From assembly GCF_008365295.1 (NCBI RefSeq), contig NZ_CP043505.1, forward strand, positions 620,001-684,000: a stretch of 64,000 nt of DNA, given 5' to 3'. The notes beneath the pieces were generated by a model. It did no database searches. It was not told where the DNA came from and saw nothing but the letters and a program-made list of their open reading frames with translations. Below, piece by piece: positions 31,001 through 38,755 of the stretch; the stretch's first letter is position 1; each line of letters starts with the position of its first letter. Origin of the DNA: Agromyces intestinalis (GTDB lineage Bacteria; Actinomycetota; Actinomycetes; Actinomycetales; Microbacteriaceae). Made by a program: the position numbers and the translations under genes.

Positions 31001-31146
31001 TGGTCGAGCGCGGCCTGACCGGCGTCCGCGAGCACCGCGATGACGGCGTCGGGGCGGCGTTCCTGGGCCTGCAGGGCGTCGAGCGTGGTCTGCAGACGGT
31101 CGCCGGCGTGCTGAACGACGAGGATCGCGGTGACTCTGGGGAACAT
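28045..31146 (-). CDS. Large membrane glycosyltransferase family 2 protein with acidic repeat tail
   Basis: This is a 1033-residue protein. A cytoplasmic GT-A-like domain occupies about 1-250; the DxD-like ED of LWLLAEDAAPEADAL substitutes for the usual motif. Roughly 12-14 membrane segments follow, with an extracytoplasmic part before the last helix. The last 75 residues are GEPEASGEPEAS-type repeats rich in Glu, Pro, Ala and Ser. Such proteins are thought to build or modify envelope glycans. The ATG at 31146 has no ribosome-binding site, but TAGGCT ends seven bases before it. It is coupled to the DUF5719 gene by an eleven-base overlap. Confidence 0.83.
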   Translation of the reverse strand: MFPRVTAILVVQHAGDRLQTTLDALQAQERRPDAVIAVLADAGQAALDQVAAIGPTHVIQLANRVPFGEAVRAADAVLEAPTGEADALWLLAEDAAPEADALAVLVALLELNRSVAIVAPKLVEWEHPDRIAHLGRSITRYGRTVDLVRDELDQGQHDDLSDVLGADAPGILVRHEVWRSLGGFDPALPVVDDALDLSIRARLAEHRVAAAPTARVRFAGAGVAGEPVGGARVLRRRYALERRAQLHRRMAYAPAATLPLHWITLLPLAIVRSIGMLLIKAPGRIVGEFGAALRAMFSFGRVAAARRTLKRARTTGWSAIAPLRIPPDEVRRRRRLDAEARRARARGRTDGARFLATGGGWVLLVTALIGIVLTARLFGANGIAGGALLPLSGHLGELWRNAGYGWRDVGAGFVGAADPFAGLLAVLGSIAFWAPSWALVGLWIVALPAAALGAWFTMSRLTDRGGLRALGAVVWAVAPPFLVALADGRPAAVLAHVLLGWLAYAALGAARSWAAAATAGLLAAGVVAAAPSLTPALVVGWVVGLAVSGRRAVRLLVVPLPALALSLPLVWQQVVRGTPLGLAADPGASVSSAVPDPWWLVLGFPGGGGGGWPATIDAVARLSGSVDPHWVATALLAPLVLLAVLAVARRRALPAVAALGAALLGLAIAVAAAQVSVATVGADAVAVWTGAGQSLMWLGLIAAAVLCLDGLRHGRNWLAALTGVAVVVAVLPAAIALTTGQATVHPAADRDMPAFVVAEAEKDPRVATITIEPLRGGSVHAELVHGTGDTLDAASTLAATRTALTEDEQTLAEIAGNLASRSGADADAAVREFGARFVLLAPPSGAAERDRRAQAAEDRARAALDGNAALVAVGDTAFGRLYRFADATSPAPAAAIPVGAGSPLAGWITAGQWLVLGFALLLSIPTGVGREAERRRRPPRAKRASAGTAAVADAVAQDEGAKPGEPGEPDAAAEPGEPEASGEPEASGEPEASAEPGEPEASEQPETSDEPEASGEPDEPADRPAEGGDDDGR
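28066..28270 (-). repeat. In-frame repeat coding the acidic EPEASG tail
   Basis: Near-identical units built on CCGGATGCCTCCGGCTCA or close variants encode GEPEAS. They make up most of the C-terminal tail of the glycosyltransferase and contain several GGATGCC copies. Length variation would change the tail without frameshift if units of 18 or 27 bases are gained or lost. Confidence 0.65.
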
Positions 31147-31153
31147 CGGGGTC

Positions 31154-31159
31154 AGCCTA
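31154..31159 (-). promoter_or_regulatory. -10 box TAGGCT for leaderless glycosyltransferase
   Basis: TAGGCT and seven bases lead directly into the ATG at 31146. Confidence 0.55.
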
Positions 31160-31275
31160 GGCGGCTGGCCCACCGCGACTCGGGAGGCCGCGTGGGCGTG
31201 CCGCGGAACGGGTCCGGTGGCCCGACGGCCGGCTTCGGTGCCGGTCGCCTCGTCGGCGCGTTCGCGCGCAGCGCG

Positions 31276-31596
31276 TCAGACGGCGCGCTTGCGCAGCTTG
31301 CGCCGCTCGCGTTCGGAGAGCCCGCCCCAGATACCGAAACGCTCGTCATTCGAGAGTGCGTACTCGAGGCACTGCGCACGGACTTCGCATCCGGTGCAGA
31401 TGCGCTTCGCATCGCGCGTCGAGCCGCCCTTCTCGGGGAAGAACGCTTCGGGATCGGTCTGCGCGCAGAGCGCATCGCTCTGCCACGCCAACGGATCGTC
31501 GTCATCCACCGCAGGACGCACCCCCGGCACGCCGAGGCGCACGGGGTCGACGAACCAGTCTTCAGGTACTCCAGAACGATATTCAGGATTGCCCAT
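31276..31596 (-). CDS. whiB2: WhiB-family regulator, WhiB2-like
   Basis: This 106-residue Wbl protein has cluster ligands Cys44, Cys67, Cys70 and Cys76, the GIWGG turn at 88-92 and a basic tail ERRKLRKRAV. WhiB2/WhmD is needed for septation and cell division. The N-terminal 40 residues, acidic and ending DDDDPLAWQ, fit this class. The ATG at 31596 follows GGGAGA by about five bases and sits just downstream of a strong promoter, excluding the longer frame. In M. tuberculosis whiB2 is Rv3260c next to the zincin-family gene; here the glycosyltransferase pair is inserted between them. Confidence 0.88.
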   Translation of the reverse strand: MGNPEYRSGVPEDWFVDPVRLGVPGVRPAVDDDDPLAWQSDALCAQTDPEAFFPEKGGSTRDAKRICTGCEVRAQCLEYALSNDERFGIWGGLSERERRKLRKRAV

Positions 31597-31645
31597 ATCG
31601 TCTCCCACCCAGTTGTACCGACCGCCACGAGGGCGTGTCAGAACA

Positions 31646-31674
31646 ATTACACCGATGTGATTCGATCGAGTCAA
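31646..31674 (-). promoter_or_regulatory. whiB2 promoter
   Basis: Minus-strand TTGACT (31669-31674), a 17-bp spacer and TGTAAT (31646-31651) make the best consensus-like promoter in the window, about 45 bases upstream of the whiB2 start region. It implies strong or tightly regulated expression. Confidence 0.75.
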
Positions 31675-31765
31675 GCCGGGAATCGTAAACCCTCAAGCCA
31701 CCGTCGAGGCTTCACGGCGCGCGCGACACGCCGACGCCGTGTCCGAGCCGTGATGAACGGATGCC

Positions 31766-32728
31766 TCAGGCCGCGGCTTTGCGGGCCTGCCAGGCGCTCT
31801 CGACCATCTCGGCGAGGGTGTGGCGCATCCGCCAGTCGAGGTCGCGGGCGGCGAGTTCACCCGACGCCACGATGCGCGCGGGGTCGCCCTGACGTCGCGG
31901 CGCGATCTCGGGGGTGAAGTCGATGCCGGTCACCTCGGCGACCGCGCGCATGATCTCGCCGACCGATACGCCGTCGCCCGAGCCGAGGTTGTAGACCGGC
32001 TCGATGACTTGGCCGGCGTCGAGCCGTTGCGCCGCGACGACGTGCGCGTCGGCGAGGTCGGCGACGTGGATGTAGTCGCGCACGCAGGTGCCGTCGGGGG
32101 TCGGGTAGTCGTCGCCGTTGATGCGCGGCGTACGACCCGCCAGCAGCGCGTCGAAGACGAGTGGGAACAGGTTGTGCGGGCTGACATCGTAGATGTCGGG
32201 GGTGCCGGAACCGACCACGTTGAAGTAGCGCAGGCTGGTGTGGCGCAGGCCCTGCGCGCGGCCCTGGTCGGCGAGCAGCCACTCGCCGATGAGTTTCGAC
32301 TCGCCATAGGGCGACTCGGGATGCTTCGGGGTGCCCTCGGTGACGAGGTCGACGTCGGGCGTGCCGTAGACGGCGGCGCTCGACGAGAACACCATGCGCT
32401 CGACGCCGGTGTGCTCCATCGCGGCGAGCAGCGTGGCCGTGCCCGTGACGTTCTGGTGGTAGGCGCGCAGAGGTTCCTGCACCGAGACGCCGGCGAACTT
32501 GAACCCGGCCAGGTGCACGACGCCCGTCACGCCGAAGCGCTCGACGGTGTTCTCGATGAGCGACCCGTCGAGGATCGAGCCCTGCACGAACGGGGTGCCC
32601 GTCGGCACGAACTCCACGCGCCCGGTCGACAGGTCGTCGAGCACGACCGCCTCGATGCCCTTGGCCGCGAAGGCGCGGGCCACGTGGGCGCCGATGTAGC
32701 CGGCTCCACCGGTCACTAACCAGGTCAT
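31766..32728 (-). CDS. galE: UDP-glucose 4-epimerase
   Basis: This 320-residue short-chain dehydrogenase/reductase-type epimerase interconverts UDP-glucose and UDP-galactose. The NAD site GGAGYIG is at 7-13, the serine of the triad in VFSSSAAVYG (113-122), and the YxxxK pair Tyr141/Lys145 in SPYGESKLIGE. The C-terminal domain with YNLGSGDGVSVGE is intact. The ATG at 32728 has AGGAGAGG upstream. It lies between whiB2 and a small membrane gene and supplies UDP-galactose to the nearby glycan locus. Confidence 0.93.
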   Translation of the reverse strand: MTWLVTGGAGYIGAHVARAFAAKGIEAVVLDDLSTGRVEFVPTGTPFVQGSILDGSLIENTVERFGVTGVVHLAGFKFAGVSVQEPLRAYHQNVTGTATLLAAMEHTGVERMVFSSSAAVYGTPDVDLVTEGTPKHPESPYGESKLIGEWLLADQGRAQGLRHTSLRYFNVVGSGTPDIYDVSPHNLFPLVFDALLAGRTPRINGDDYPTPDGTCVRDYIHVADLADAHVVAAQRLDAGQVIEPVYNLGSGDGVSVGEIMRAVAEVTGIDFTPEIAPRRQGDPARIVASGELAARDLDWRMRHTLAEMVESAWQARKAAA

Positions 32729-32804
32729 CTCGTCCGCCTCTCCTGCGCCCGTCGTGACGCCCGTCCGATGGTACTGGACGGGCGTGACGGCGAGTGGGCG
32801 GCGC

Positions 32805-32957
32805 TCAGCGCGCCTCGGCGGTGCCGCGGAGTTCGGCGTCGTGGAGCCGGTCGGGGATGCCCCGCCAACCGTATCCGTCGCGCACGAACCCGAGCACCGC
32901 ACCGACCAGCCCCGACACGACGAGGGCGGTGACGATGAGGAACAGGATGATCGACAT
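32805..32957 (-). CDS. 50-residue membrane protein
   Basis: This small ORF reads MSIILFLIVTALVVSGLVGA, then VLGFVRDGYGWRGIPD and a polar tail to EAR. The first 24 residues form one membrane helix; the rest is a soluble tail. TAGCGT ends seven bases before the ATG, so it is likely leaderless and real in spite of its size. It is divergent from the AraC-family gene and may share its operator. I do not recognise the family. Confidence 0.7.
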   Translation of the reverse strand: MSIILFLIVTALVVSGLVGAVLGFVRDGYGWRGIPDRLHDAELRGTAEAR

Positions 32958-32964
32958 GGCAGAA

Positions 32965-32970
32965 ACGCTA
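32965..32970 (-). promoter_or_regulatory. -10 box TAGCGT of the small membrane gene
   Basis: TAGCGT plus seven bases precedes the ATG at 32957. Confidence 0.5.
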
Positions 32971-32983
32971 TGGGTTGCCAGAT

Positions 32984-33028
32984 CCTGCCGACAGTGGCAG
33001 GGTGGACGTAGATCGGCTCATTCCTGCC
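32984..33028. promoter_or_regulatory. CCTGCC/GGCAGG operator-like sites
   Basis: CCTGCC (32984-32989) and its inverse GGCAGG (32996-33001) form an 18-bp dyad, and a third CCTGCC lies at 33023-33028. All lie between the divergent small membrane gene and the AraC-family regulator, suggesting autoregulation of both. Confidence 0.5.
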
Positions 33029-33056
33029 ATCCCCCAGCCGCCCACCGGAGGCCCTC

Positions 33057-34058
33057 ATGCTCAAGACCGTCGCCTGCATCGCCGTGCCGCAGATGGCGCC
33101 CTTCGAGTTCGGCGTGATCTGCGAGGTGTTCGGCATCGACCGCACCGAGCACGGCGGGGTCGCGTTCGACTTCCACGTCGTCACCGCCGAGCCCGGGCCG
33201 ATCCCGACCAAGCTCGGCTTCTCGATCAACGTCGACGAGGGCCTCGAGTTCGCGGCCACCGCCGACCTCATCGCCGTTCCCGCATCCCCGGTCGGAACGC
33301 CGGCCGACGAGGCCGTGCTCCGAGTCATCCGCGACGCCGCCGAACGCGGCGCATGGGTGCTGAGCGTCTGCTCTGGCTCGTTCATGCTCGCCGAGGCCGG
33401 CGTGCTCGACGGCCGCCGCGCGACCACGCACTGGATGTACGCCGACCTGCTGGCCGAGCGCTACCCCTCGATCGAGGTCGACCCCGATGTGCTGTTCGTC
33501 CAAGACGGCAACATCGTCACCGGTGCCGGCACCGCGGCCGGCATCGACGCGGCCCTGCACATCGTGCGCACCGAGCTCGGCGTCGCACAGGCCAATATCG
33601 TCGCTCGTCGCATGGTGGTGCCGCCCCAGCGCGACGGCGGGCAGTCGCAGTTCATCCGCACGCCCGTCGTCGAGTGCCGCAGCGACTCGCTCGCCGCCGT
33701 GACCACGTGGATGGTCGAGCACCTCGACGAGGAGCTCACCGTCGACCGCCTCGCCCGCAAGGCCCTCATGTCGCCCCGCACGTTCGCGCGCAAGTTCCGC
33801 GCCGAGACCGGCACCACCCCGAACGCCTGGCTCAACCGTCAGCGCCTTCTGCGCGCCCAGGAGCTGCTCGAGGGCAGCGACCTCAGCCTCGAGGAGATCG
33901 CCCGCGAGACCGGCTTCGGCGCGGCATCGGTCATGCGCCACCATTTCGTGAAGGTGCTGCAGACCACGCCGACCGCGTATCGGCGCACCTTCGGGTCGCA
34001 CCTGGGCGTGCTGTCTGCGGTGGAGCCGGACGCGGACCTCTCGTCGGTCGCGAGCTGA
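33057..34058 (+). CDS. GlxA-type AraC-family transcription regulator
   Basis: This 333-residue regulator fuses an N-terminal DJ-1/PfpI-like domain (about 1-190, with the nucleophile-like Cys105 in SVCSGSFMLAEAG) to a C-terminal double HTH (about 215-315, with LARKALMSPRTFARKFRAET). GlxA-type proteins commonly sense metabolites and control catabolic or efflux genes. The ATG at 33057 has GGAGG six bases upstream. It faces the glycosyltransferase gene at 34066 convergently by seven bases and sits next to the operator-like repeats. Confidence 0.9.
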   Translation: MLKTVACIAVPQMAPFEFGVICEVFGIDRTEHGGVAFDFHVVTAEPGPIPTKLGFSINVDEGLEFAATADLIAVPASPVGTPADEAVLRVIRDAAERGAWVLSVCSGSFMLAEAGVLDGRRATTHWMYADLLAERYPSIEVDPDVLFVQDGNIVTGAGTAAGIDAALHIVRTELGVAQANIVARRMVVPPQRDGGQSQFIRTPVVECRSDSLAAVTTWMVEHLDEELTVDRLARKALMSPRTFARKFRAETGTTPNAWLNRQRLLRAQELLEGSDLSLEEIARETGFGAASVMRHHFVKVLQTTPTAYRRTFGSHLGVLSAVEPDADLSSVAS

Positions 34059-34065
34059 GTCACGC

Positions 34066-35304
34066 TCAGCGGTCGGATGCCGCGGCGAACGCCCTGAGCT
34101 CGCGCGGTGCCGCTCGGAACCTGACGAGCGGCACGGCGGCCGATTCGTCGCCCCAGAACGGCATCCGCACGTAGTCGACCCCGTCGATGCGTACGAGGTC
34201 GTGCCGGAGCAGGTCGAGTCCTCCCCGAGCGATGTACTCGAGCGCCCGGGCCCGATCGTCGCGCAGCACGAACTCGAACAGCACCTTGTACTCGGCGGGC
34301 ACCACGTGCCAGACCGGGTCGTCGGCGTCGGGAGCGAGCGCGGTGAGCCCCGATCGCAGCGCGGCGTACGCCTCATCGCCCATCCGCGGCAGTTCGGCGG
34401 CCGCGACGGCCGCGTCGTAGCCGAGGAACTGCCCGAGCCTCGCGAGGTGCACCGCCGTCGTCGACTCGTGCTCGAGCACCTCGAGCGCGCCGACCGCGGT
34501 CGCGAAGCGGTCGTGCACCTGCGCGGGCCGCACACTCTGCTGGGTCATCGAGGAGCCGTCTGACCGGATGCGCCACGAGACCACCGGGCGGGCGAGCACG
34601 TCGATGCGCTCGGCGCGGGCGTACGCGCTCGCGCTCACCAACTGGTCTTGGAAGTGCCCGCCCTCGGGAAACGCGAGCCCCGCGGCATCCCAGAAGCTGC
34701 GGCGGTACACCTTCGTCCACTGCACGGCGTTCACCATGATCTGCGGAAACTCCGCAGCCGAGGTCGCGCGCCGATCCTGCCCATGAGCCTCACTGATCCA
34801 GAACGCGGGCGGCGTTCGTCGCCCGCCGAGGAGGCGGTCGTATCCGCCGACCGCGAAGTCGGAACCGGATGCCTCGAGCGCGCCGACGAGGTCGCGCAGT
34901 GCGCCTGCCAGCATGAGGTCGTCGCCGTCGAGGAACGCCAGGTACTCGCCGCGCGCTTCGGCGATGCCGAGATTGCGACTGGCGTTCACGTCACCGAAGG
35001 ATGCCTCGACGAGTCGCACCCGCGAGTCACGCGCCACCCAACGGCGCACCCGCTCGGTGGTGCCGTCGGTCGATGCATCGTCGACGACGACGATCTCGAC
35101 CCGCCAGCGCCCCTGGGCGAGCACCGAGCGGATCGCGGCGTCGACGTAGCGCTCGACATCGTGCACCGGCATCACGACGCTGACCCAACCGACCGTGCGG
35201 TCGCCCGGTGCCACCACCTCTGCTGCGCGTCGGCCACGGCGCCGGCGTGTCTGCGCTGCGACAGCTCGCGCCGCACCTGTCGGAAGGGTGCGGAGCATGG
35301 GCAT
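34066..35304 (-). CDS. Glycosyltransferase family 2
   Basis: This 412-residue protein has a GT-A domain at about 41-255 that begins VSVVMPVHDVERYVDAAIRS, with the DxD-type FLDGDD at 124-129. The remaining 150 residues are helical, with no membrane segment. Substrate is unknown; similar enzymes transfer sugars or sugar phosphates to wall glycopolymers. The ATG at 35304 has TACGCT six bases before it. It is third behind the two acyltransferase genes but has its own leaderless promoter. Confidence 0.82.
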   Translation of the reverse strand: MPMLRTLPTGAARAVAAQTRRRRGRRAAEVVAPGDRTVGWVSVVMPVHDVERYVDAAIRSVLAQGRWRVEIVVVDDASTDGTTERVRRWVARDSRVRLVEASFGDVNASRNLGIAEARGEYLAFLDGDDLMLAGALRDLVGALEASGSDFAVGGYDRLLGGRRTPPAFWISEAHGQDRRATSAAEFPQIMVNAVQWTKVYRRSFWDAAGLAFPEGGHFQDQLVSASAYARAERIDVLARPVVSWRIRSDGSSMTQQSVRPAQVHDRFATAVGALEVLEHESTTAVHLARLGQFLGYDAAVAAAELPRMGDEAYAALRSGLTALAPDADDPVWHVVPAEYKVLFEFVLRDDRARALEYIARGGLDLLRHDLVRIDGVDYVRMPFWGDESAAVPLVRFRAAPRELRAFAAASDR

Positions 35305-35310
35305 ACCGAA

Positions 35311-35316
35311 AGCGTA
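35311..35316 (-). promoter_or_regulatory. -10 box TACGCT for the glycosyltransferase at 34066
   Basis: TACGCT plus six bases precedes the ATG at 35304. It lies between apparent operon partners and gives the third gene its own start. Confidence 0.55.
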
Positions 35317-35378
35317 GGTCACCGTGGCGATCAGCCCGGCGCCGCCCGTGCGACGATCACCGGATCCGGATCCGCGAG

Positions 35379-36527
35379 TCAGGTCTCCAGTGCCGCCGGC
35401 CCTTCTCCGGTCGCCGGTCCTCGCACTGCGTTCGCGTCGCGGGCCGCCTCTGGCCTGCCGCGCGAAGGGCGTGCCTTGAGCCGGAGCGCATGCTTCTCGA
35501 TCGCGTGCCACGATGCGAACGCGAGGAGCGCGGTGACCACCGTGACGATCATCACGTTCGCGGCCAGCGGGATACCCGGATACCTCATCACGATGAGCTG
35601 CTGGACCGGGAACGCGAAGATATACAGCCCGTAGGAGATATCGCCGAACCGGGAGACCGATCGGAGACCGGGCGTACTCATCATGCCGAACGTGATGACC
35701 ACGTATGGCAGCGTGATCCATGCCACCGCTCGGGCCGTAGGGGGATCGAAGGACGCGGCCACCAGAACCTGCACCACCAGGAGGACCAGCGCGACATCTG
35801 CTCGCCGCTGGATCTTCCGACTCAAGACCGCCATGAGCATGCCCGCGGCGAACGCGACCCAGAGCCCGAACGCACGCTGCCACGACGTGCCATACGCGAT
35901 CAGCGGCTCATCGACGAAACGCGAGACGCCGACGCTCGCCAACGCGAAGACCAGCACCGCCAACGCCGGTCGCTTGACGAACAGCAGGATCGGCACGAAC
36001 AGATAGCAGGCGAACTCGATCGGCAAGGTCCACAACGACCCGTTCACGGAGTGCGAGAAGGCGTTCTCCGAGAACACGCCCGGCAGGTCGTAGACGGGCC
36101 GCAGGAAGATGTTCAGGAGGTAGTTCCACGTTCGATCACTGCGGAAGTACTCCGACACACTCAGCGAACTGATGATCGGCCCGAGGATGAACACGGACGC
36201 GAGGACCACCGCGGCGAGCGCCGGAAAGATCCGCAGTGCGCGATTGCGGAGGTAGTGCGTCAGCCGCGGTGATCGTATCCACGACGTCGCGATGAGGTAT
36301 CCGCTGATGATGAAGAACACCTGCACTCCGAGCGTGTGCAGCGGGAACCCGAGCACACGCGGCACCGCCGATGCGTGCCCGGTCAGCTCGAACCCGTGCC
36401 CCACGATCACCGCGAGCGCGGCCGCGATCCGAAGCGCATCGAAGTTGTTGCGGTGGGCCGTGCCGGTCTTCGCCGGCACGCCCGGGCCAGCGGGCTGCAC
36501 CGCGCCGCCGGAGTCGCGGCCGCTCAC
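35379..36527 (-). CDS. Acyltransferase-3 family membrane protein
   Basis: This is a 382-residue integral membrane acyltransferase with about ten helices. It has the family pattern FDALRIAAALAVIVGHG with catalytic-type His44 and FFIISGYLIA. Such enzymes O-acetylate sugars in surface polysaccharide. The GTG at 36527 overlaps the stop of the upstream OafA-like gene as GTGA, so translation is coupled and extra upstream residues are excluded. No SGNH domain is attached, unlike its neighbour. Confidence 0.85.
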   Translation of the reverse strand: MSGRDSGGAVQPAGPGVPAKTGTAHRNNFDALRIAAALAVIVGHGFELTGHASAVPRVLGFPLHTLGVQVFFIISGYLIATSWIRSPRLTHYLRNRALRIFPALAAVVLASVFILGPIISSLSVSEYFRSDRTWNYLLNIFLRPVYDLPGVFSENAFSHSVNGSLWTLPIEFACYLFVPILLFVKRPALAVLVFALASVGVSRFVDEPLIAYGTSWQRAFGLWVAFAAGMLMAVLSRKIQRRADVALVLLVVQVLVAASFDPPTARAVAWITLPYVVITFGMMSTPGLRSVSRFGDISYGLYIFAFPVQQLIVMRYPGIPLAANVMIVTVVTALLAFASWHAIEKHALRLKARPSRGRPEAARDANAVRGPATGEGPAALET

Positions 36528-38590
36528 TCTGCGATCCCGGCGGCTCGGGCGAGATACGGGGCCATCGACGCGGCGAACGTCGCGGTGAGATGGTTGCTGT
36601 CGCGATACACGTTCACGCCACCGATCGTGAGTTCGCACTCGGTCTCCGAGCAGAGGTACTCAGTGAGGTCGATCACCTTCACCCCGTCCTGTCCCGCGCC
36701 CGCCGCGACGATCAGATCCTCCTCCTCGATCGCGTCGCTGCGCAGCAACGCGCCGCAGAGCTCGAGTTCATCGAGGTGCTGCTGGTAGCACTCGTGCATC
36801 GTCTTCGACATCGTCGGGATGTCTCGTACCGCCCACACCTCGGTGCCCCGCTCCACCGCCGGTTCCCACGCGGCCCGGAACCCGTCGATGCCCGCTCGAT
36901 CGCTCGGGTTTCCCTCGGCATCCACGAATTCGGCCTCCCCGGCGAAGTAGCTCGTCAACAGATAGTCGTAGGGCTCGCGTTCGGCGAGGACCTCCTGCAG
37001 CTTCCCGTTCCATTCGGTGCACGAGCGCCGGACGTCCGCCGCGAGATCGCGCTCGGCGGTATTGAACGCGCACGCCGACTTGAAGAACAGATCCAACCGC
37101 CAGCCGTGTGACTCGATGATCGCCTTCACCGCCGGAAACCACGAGACCGCGTGACTGTTGCCGATCAGCACGATCCGCTTCTCAGCGTCGTCGGGACCCC
37201 ACGAGCATTCCCGAAACGCGTACTCCGTCGGCGGAACACTGCACTCGGGCGCGTACGCCTCCGACCGATCATGGGGCGGGCTCTCGGGGATCGCGGGAGA
37301 GCGCGGCACGACTCCGGCGCACTCGGGTTCGACCCGGTATGCAGCACCGAGACATGCATCGGGGTTCGCGATCAGCGCCTGTTCGGCAGCGACCTGCGCG
37401 TCGGCGCGATTCCGTTCGAACATGCCGGCGCCGAACGATGCGATCAGCACGACGGCGAGCGCGACCGCCAATCCTGCTCGCGCGACACGTCGGGTCGGCT
37501 CCGAATCCGCCGCGGTGGTGAACGGTCGTTCGACGCATCGCTTCGTGAGCCACGCCAGCCCGATCGCGGCCGCGATCACCGCCATGCCCGCGAGCACGCC
37601 GAGGGGCCGACCGTCGCGAAGATACAGCGCGAAGACGAAGATCGGCCAATGCCAGAGGTAGATCCCGTACGACAGGCCGCCGAGCCAGACGAGCGGTCGG
37701 AGCCCCAGGAACCGGTCGGCGCCGTACCGCGTCGGCTGCACGTGCGCCCAGAGCACGAGTACCGCCGCACCGGCAGGCCAGAGCGCCGCCCAGCCCGGGA
37801 ACAGCTCGGAGACCTGGAGGAGCAATCCGCACGTGATGATCGCCGCGACTCCGAACCAGCCGAGCACGCTGGCGAGTCTTCGCGAAAGCGGGATCCTGGT
37901 CAGCACCAGCGCGGTGAGGCCGCCGAGCGCGAACTCCCACACGCGTGCGAACGTGTCGTAATAGGCGAACGCCTGGTTGTTCGCGGTCGAGACGACCGAC
38001 CAGGCGAACGACGCCGCCAACACGACGGAGATGCCCGCGATGAGCGCACTCCTGACCCCGATCGCGGATCGGCGAACGATCCAGACCACCACCAGCCCCA
38101 GCACGAGCCAGATCAGATAGAACTGCCCTTGCGCGGACATCGCCCAGAAGTGCTGGACCGGAGAGTGGAACGCGTCGCGAGCCAGGTAGTCGATGGACGA
38201 GAACGCGAGGAACCAATTCTCGACGTACCCGGCGGCGGCGGCGATCTCCGAGAAGGTTCGCTCTCTGGCCGCGAGCGAGAGGATGAGGAGCGCCGCCACG
38301 CCCGTCACGGCGAGCACGATGAGTGCTGCGGGAAGCAGCCGTCGCGCGAGCCGGCCCACATAGACCAACGGTCGAACCGTGCCGAAGCGATCGATCTGGC
38401 GAACGATCGTCATGGTGATCAGGAATCCCGACACCACGAAGAACACGTCCACACCGCCCGACACCCGTCCGAGCCAGATGTGGAACGCGGCGACGAGGAG
38501 GGCCGCAATCGCCCTGAGCCCCTCGATATCTCCACGTCGAGCCGTCGGAGGGACGGCCGGGCGCGCGGGAGCATCGGCGAGAAGCGTCAT
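36524..38590 (-). CDS. OafA-like acyltransferase-3/SGNH fusion
   Basis: This 688-residue protein couples an acyltransferase-3 domain (about 15-390, around eleven helices, His37 in AAFHIWLGR) to a periplasm-facing SGNH-hydrolase-like domain (about 440-688). Block I reads GNSH (477-480) rather than the usual GDSH, while the C-terminal DxxH pair is kept as DSNH. Such proteins transfer acetyl groups across the membrane to O-antigen or wall sugars. The ATG at 38590 is the best start; AAGG lies upstream. It is coupled to the next acyltransferase gene, which is unusual because both would be needed for different acetylations. Confidence 0.86.
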   Translation of the reverse strand: MTLLADAPARPAVPPTARRGDIEGLRAIAALLVAAFHIWLGRVSGGVDVFFVVSGFLITMTIVRQIDRFGTVRPLVYVGRLARRLLPAALIVLAVTGVAALLILSLAARERTFSEIAAAAGYVENWFLAFSSIDYLARDAFHSPVQHFWAMSAQGQFYLIWLVLGLVVVWIVRRSAIGVRSALIAGISVVLAASFAWSVVSTANNQAFAYYDTFARVWEFALGGLTALVLTRIPLSRRLASVLGWFGVAAIITCGLLLQVSELFPGWAALWPAGAAVLVLWAHVQPTRYGADRFLGLRPLVWLGGLSYGIYLWHWPIFVFALYLRDGRPLGVLAGMAVIAAAIGLAWLTKRCVERPFTTAADSEPTRRVARAGLAVALAVVLIASFGAGMFERNRADAQVAAEQALIANPDACLGAAYRVEPECAGVVPRSPAIPESPPHDRSEAYAPECSVPPTEYAFRECSWGPDDAEKRIVLIGNSHAVSWFPAVKAIIESHGWRLDLFFKSACAFNTAERDLAADVRRSCTEWNGKLQEVLAEREPYDYLLTSYFAGEAEFVDAEGNPSDRAGIDGFRAAWEPAVERGTEVWAVRDIPTMSKTMHECYQQHLDELELCGALLRSDAIEEEDLIVAAGAGQDGVKVIDLTEYLCSETECELTIGGVNVYRDSNHLTATFAASMAPYLARAAGIAE

Positions 38591-38743
38591 GGGTAACCTT
38601 GTGCGGTCAGGGGTGGATACGGAGAACATCTTCGCATCAGCGAGGCTCAACCCCTATTTCGGCGACCGCGTGGTATGGCGGAGGCCGTTCGATCGGCCAC
38701 GCGTCGTCGACTTCCGCGCTCCGAATCGGCTCGCCCGCACCGC

Positions 38744-38749
38744 TACGCT
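38744..38749 (+). promoter_or_regulatory. -10 box TACGCT for the HTTM-like gene
   Basis: TACGCT and six bases precede the GTG at 38756. The divergent OafA-like gene starts 165 bp away, and no ribosome-binding site is visible. Confidence 0.55.
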
Positions 38750-38755
38750 GTCCGC

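Noticed and set aside
28411-31917. A 1168-codon plus-strand frame opposite the large glycosyltransferase and whiB2
   Set aside because: Arg/His/Glu-rich low-complexity sequence crossing two good genes on the other strand; no motif or start signal.
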